NCBI GenBank assembly: GCA_037893225.1
Contig: JAZGUH010000368.1
Location: 372,001-436,000, forward strand
Origin: Hippasteria phrygiana
Taxonomy: Eukaryota > Echinodermata > Asteroidea > Valvatida > Goniasteridae
DNA: 64,000 bases
Reading direction: 5' to 3'
Numbering within the stretch: the first letter of the stretch is position 1; every line of letters begins with the position of its first letter. The position numbers were made by a program, and so were the translations under genes. The notes beneath the pieces are model-generated. The model had not been told where the DNA came from, searched no databases, and worked only from the letters and a program-made list of their open reading frames with translations. Shown piece by piece: positions 61,190 through 64,000 of the stretch.

Positions 61190-61966
61190 ATGGCGCCCCC
61201 AGAGGCAAAGAAGTTCAAGTGTGGCCAGTGCAGCGGAAGCTTCCAGCAACTGAGGGGGTTGCTACGTCATAAGCAGCTGGAGCATGGGTCGGCCACGTTC
61301 CTGCACTGTAGGGGCTGCAACTACTTCGCCAAGCGAAGGGACAACATGCGGAAGCATTACAAAAGCCAGCACCCAGACCGGGTATCAGAGGTCCCATTTA
61401 TCAAATGGGAGACGGTGAGGCGAGGGCGCCCTCAATCGGGGAGCGCTAGACCCGTCCCGCGGCAGGTAGATGTGCGCCGGGTGGTGAAACCAGAGGGGGA
61501 CGACACACCCCTGGAGGCCCCATGGGAAGATAAAGCCTGTCAGGAGGCTGAGCAAGTTTGTGCATCGGTCGACCTGCCTGATCTCCCCCCACTACCCCCA
61601 TGCCTGTCGCCCTTGCATGCTACACCCCCACGAGAGGAGGACCTCACGCTGAAGGAGGATGATGTTCTTAGCATCTCATCGATGCCGCCATTGGAGCTGG
61701 ACGACGACCTTGATGTACTTCCGGACGACCGAGCCAAGGCCCCTGCACCCCAGAAGCCACATGTTCCCTCCAGAGCACCTGCCGCGACTGCAAAACCCAA
61801 GGTGGAGCTGCAGAGTCCGAAGATCCCCAAGTTGGCTACCTTCGTCGAGGAAACCAACACCAAGATCTTCGTAGACGGAGTGCTTATCTCAAAGGAAACC
61901 AGACAGCGGGTGTTTGTGAGAGATGTGCTGGTGCAGTGCAGCCGTGCTCTTCCAAAGAAACTCTAG
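61190..61966 (+). CDS. Extra C2H2 zinc-finger ORF downstream of Gypsy pol
   Basis: 258 aa, ATG in good context (caagATGG), 60 bp after the pol stop and before the LTR. Two C2H2 fingers: C11-C14-H27-H32 (FKCGQCSGSFQQ) and C40-C43-H56-H61 (LHCRGCNYFAKR). Then a long Pro- and acid-rich linker (about 75-205) and a conserved-looking C terminus (FVEETNTKIFVDGVL...VFVRDVLVQCSRA). It occupies the place where env lies in errantiviruses but has no signal or membrane segment. Plausible roles are nucleic-acid binding, regulation of the element or target choice. Intact frame argues for function. Confidence 0.75.
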   Translation: MAPPEAKKFKCGQCSGSFQQLRGLLRHKQLEHGSATFLHCRGCNYFAKRRDNMRKHYKSQHPDRVSEVPFIKWETVRRGRPQSGSARPVPRQVDVRRVVKPEGDDTPLEAPWEDKACQEAEQVCASVDLPDLPPLPPCLSPLHATPPREEDLTLKEDDVLSISSMPPLELDDDLDVLPDDRAKAPAPQKPHVPSRAPAATAKPKVELQSPKIPKLATFVEETNTKIFVDGVLISKETRQRVFVRDVLVQCSRALPKKL

Positions 61967-62402
61967 AAATAACGTCTTCTATAGCTGCACATGGACTTTA
62001 CATGTATAGATAAATCTCGGCCATTTATATAATTATAAACAAAGGTTTTCACCGTTTTTCAGTCGAGATATGGGCGTTGGACCATAATAATGCTGCCTTT
62101 CTTATGTAGAGAATTATGATGAGTTGTGATTTTTGATCAGGAAAATGTTCCAGGAGAACCGTCTTTCTTTATGCAAATGCTTGCAATGAACCAAAGAAAT
62201 CTTGCCAAAGAAATTTTGTATTCATTTTTATTTCAGAGTTTTTGATAAAGATTTATATAACGTTTACCAAAGTTTTCTACTGTTTATGAAAATAACGTAA
62301 GTATACTTAATGTTGTTTAATGTTTCCTCTTTACAGGATTTATGTTTATTTGAAGAAATGTCTGGACTTGGAAGTTCCTGTGATTATGGATGAATGCTAA
62401 GT
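61967..62402. other. Gypsy 3' untranslated region
   Basis: AT-rich, no ORF, between the zinc-finger gene and the LTR. No convincing polypurine tract was found immediately before the LTR. Confidence 0.5.
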
Positions 62403-63653
62403 TGTTATGATGCGGCGCTCTGTCGCGTATTATGTTAATTAAGATTCGGCTTATTCTAAATGAGGGCATTTAGGCCTGTCAGGAGGCTATGTGACGCGAC
62501 AGAGGGCGCTAGTGCAGCGAATTTGCAGCTCAGTGCAGCAAGCATGCGGGAGCGTGCACTCACCGTATACACTACGGTGGTGGCTCGTGCAGCGGGCACG
62601 CTCCGCCCAGTGAGCACGGGGTTGGACGGTGTGGGTCACTGTTCAATGACGTGCAGCACGCGCGCGCAGGCGTATTGCGGCAGGCGGCCGACCGCAAAGG
62701 CTATAAAAGGCGTGTGCTGAGCCAGTTTTAGCGAGCCTTACTTATTAGGTTCACCACGCAACAAACCTTGCTATATTAGGTTTGGCGTATTCGGCAACGG
62801 ACGTAGGCTACCACCTTGTGTATTAGGAGGTAGGGATCGTTGTCAGTGTTGTGTGTAGTCGGTTGGGTTCCTTAATTAGGGGTCGAGTTGCATTGTGGTA
62901 ATTTGTTCCTTTATTAGGGACGAGATTGCAGTGTGATTCATATCCCCTTGCTTAGGGACCAGAAGTGCGGCGGTAACCCGATGAATCGACTGCCATAGCC
63001 TGGCTTCGGACTCATGTTATGCTTACCAGTCTGGTACATTGCCGATCATGCGCTATTGTAGTGAGTGAGTGGGTTGACGGGCCTTTACTGGTGGTGCGGT
63101 GCGAAACGTTCCTGCCACAGGAGCGTACGAGATTATAGGGCGTGACCGTAACTGCTCGGCACTAGTCGAGTGGGGGCGACATTCCCTATATTGTATTGGC
63201 CCCAGACTTGCTACAGCTCACGAGTTAGTGCGCATGCGTGGTGAATCCGAGATATCCACTAGCTGTAACTGTATTGTGTTGCAAAGCTTTCCTGTACAAT
63301 AGAAGTGTAAGAGCGCCCTCTATAAGACACAAGTTGAGAACTAGGGGTGAGAACAGCTTTGAATAAACCAGTACACGTTGAGTCTCCTTAAAAGTCATAT
63401 GGTGTCTACAAGCCTGTTTGTTATTGGTTGTTGAGTGTGAGGTCATCATCCCAATTAAAAGACCCGGCAAGTAACGTGACCCGGCCCAGTTTCACCTGTC
63501 CAATACTGGGACGGTATATTTCCATCCCAACGGACGCGTCTCTAACCGCTCAGGGACCCTCTGGTACGTGCCGTCCGCGCCACGCCCCGAGGAGGAGGAC
63601 GAGTGCGCCCTCACCGAGCTCTCTCTCTTCCACCCGAGGGGCGTGACGTCACA
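62403..63653 (+). repeat. Gypsy long terminal repeat
   Basis: About 1.25 kb, beginning tgttatgatgc and ending gacgtcaca, i.e. TG...CA with TGT/ACA inverted ends. Contains a TATA box (gctataaaagg, about 62699), a downstream start region (gagccttacttatt) and a polyadenylation signal aataaa near 63362. U3, R and U5 lengths are about 0.33, 0.65 and 0.27 kb. Directly followed by a primer-binding-like site, so it can act as a 5' LTR for sequence beyond the window. Only one copy is seen, so the exact ends are provisional. Confidence 0.7.
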
Positions 63654-64000
63654 AATTGGTGTCAGAAGTGGGATCAGTGATCGGCACCACACACGAGTTC
63701 CTCGTGGTCGGTGTCGCCCCAAATCTGAACCTCCGTTGTAGGACAATTCTTCGTGCACGCACCTTCCTGCGCGCGTGCGCGTGCGTGTTCTCTTGGTGCT
63801 GGTCGTGTGCTCAATAAGCTAAGCAGGGGCAACTTTTATGAGGGTTAAAATTTTGCACTACACCATTTGCAGTGCTTACAAGATCGACCCCACGCACGTC
63901 AGGTTTTTTCTCATGGCCGTAGTTCTTTGTATTAAAGACATTTACGATGGGGACGAGATTGTTGGACGTTGCCAAGTCACCACGTTTTTGTCTCGCGCGT
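63654..64000 (+). other. Primer-binding site and leader of a Gypsy element entering the next window
   Basis: Immediately after the LTR lies ttggtgtcagaagtggga, a form typical of Gypsy primer-binding sites and leaders, then a GC-rich leader. No gag frame is visible before the window ends. Confidence 0.6.

Overview
The window is animal nuclear DNA, most likely from a marine invertebrate. It holds a six-exon SWEET sugar-transporter gene with GT-AG introns, a second spliced host gene, and a dense, layered load of eukaryotic mobile DNA: tRNA-derived SINEs, many MITEs, foldback elements, Tc1/mariner, Gypsy LTR retrotransposons and one Maverick/Polinton. I see no bacterial-type operons or ribosome binding sites. 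The species cannot be named from the sequence alone.

Layout. 1-12.5 kb: SWEET gene on the + strand (six coding exons, 213 aa predicted) with introns packed with MITEs, SINEs and minisatellites. 12.5-21.8 kb: gene-poor DNA with inverted-repeat elements, TGACGTCA-rich tandem repeats and a SINE. 21.86-47.90 kb: a Polinton with 171-bp terminal inverted repeats. It carries protein-primed DNA polymerase B, a retroviral-type integrase, a packaging ATPase, a double-jelly-roll major capsid protein, two tandem jelly-roll-like paralogues and several small membrane or coiled-coil proteins of the conserved Polinton set. It also carries an unexpected protein that looks like two Death-fold domains. The copy is dead: polB is split by a 1.1-kb foldback element, a coiled-coil/membrane gene is split by a ~6-kb insertion and a 587-bp tandem array, and at least three small frameshifts are visible. 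Subtracting the insertions leaves about 16 kb, a normal Polinton size. 48-52.5 kb: a minus-strand host gene whose protein has five degenerate repeats, four of them with the TQT core used by dynein light chain LC8 ligands. 52.56-56.77 kb: a Tc1-like element broken by a Gypsy fragment. 57-64 kb: SINE, MITE, then a 5'-truncated Gypsy element with pol, an extra C2H2 zinc-finger ORF and a 1.25-kb LTR. That LTR is followed by a primer-binding-site-like sequence, so a second internal region begins at the window edge.

How the parts work together. The Polinton genes form a virus-like module: PolB replicates the genome, the integrase inserts it, and the ATPase and capsid proteins build and fill a particle. 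The last gene of the element appears to have ended in PPxY and PSAP late-domain motifs, which would connect the particle to host NEDD4/ESCRT machinery. The Death-domain protein, lying between polB and the structural genes, is the best candidate for a host-interaction gene, plausibly acting on cell-death or innate signalling. These functional links are inferred from domain recognition by eye; no database search was possible.
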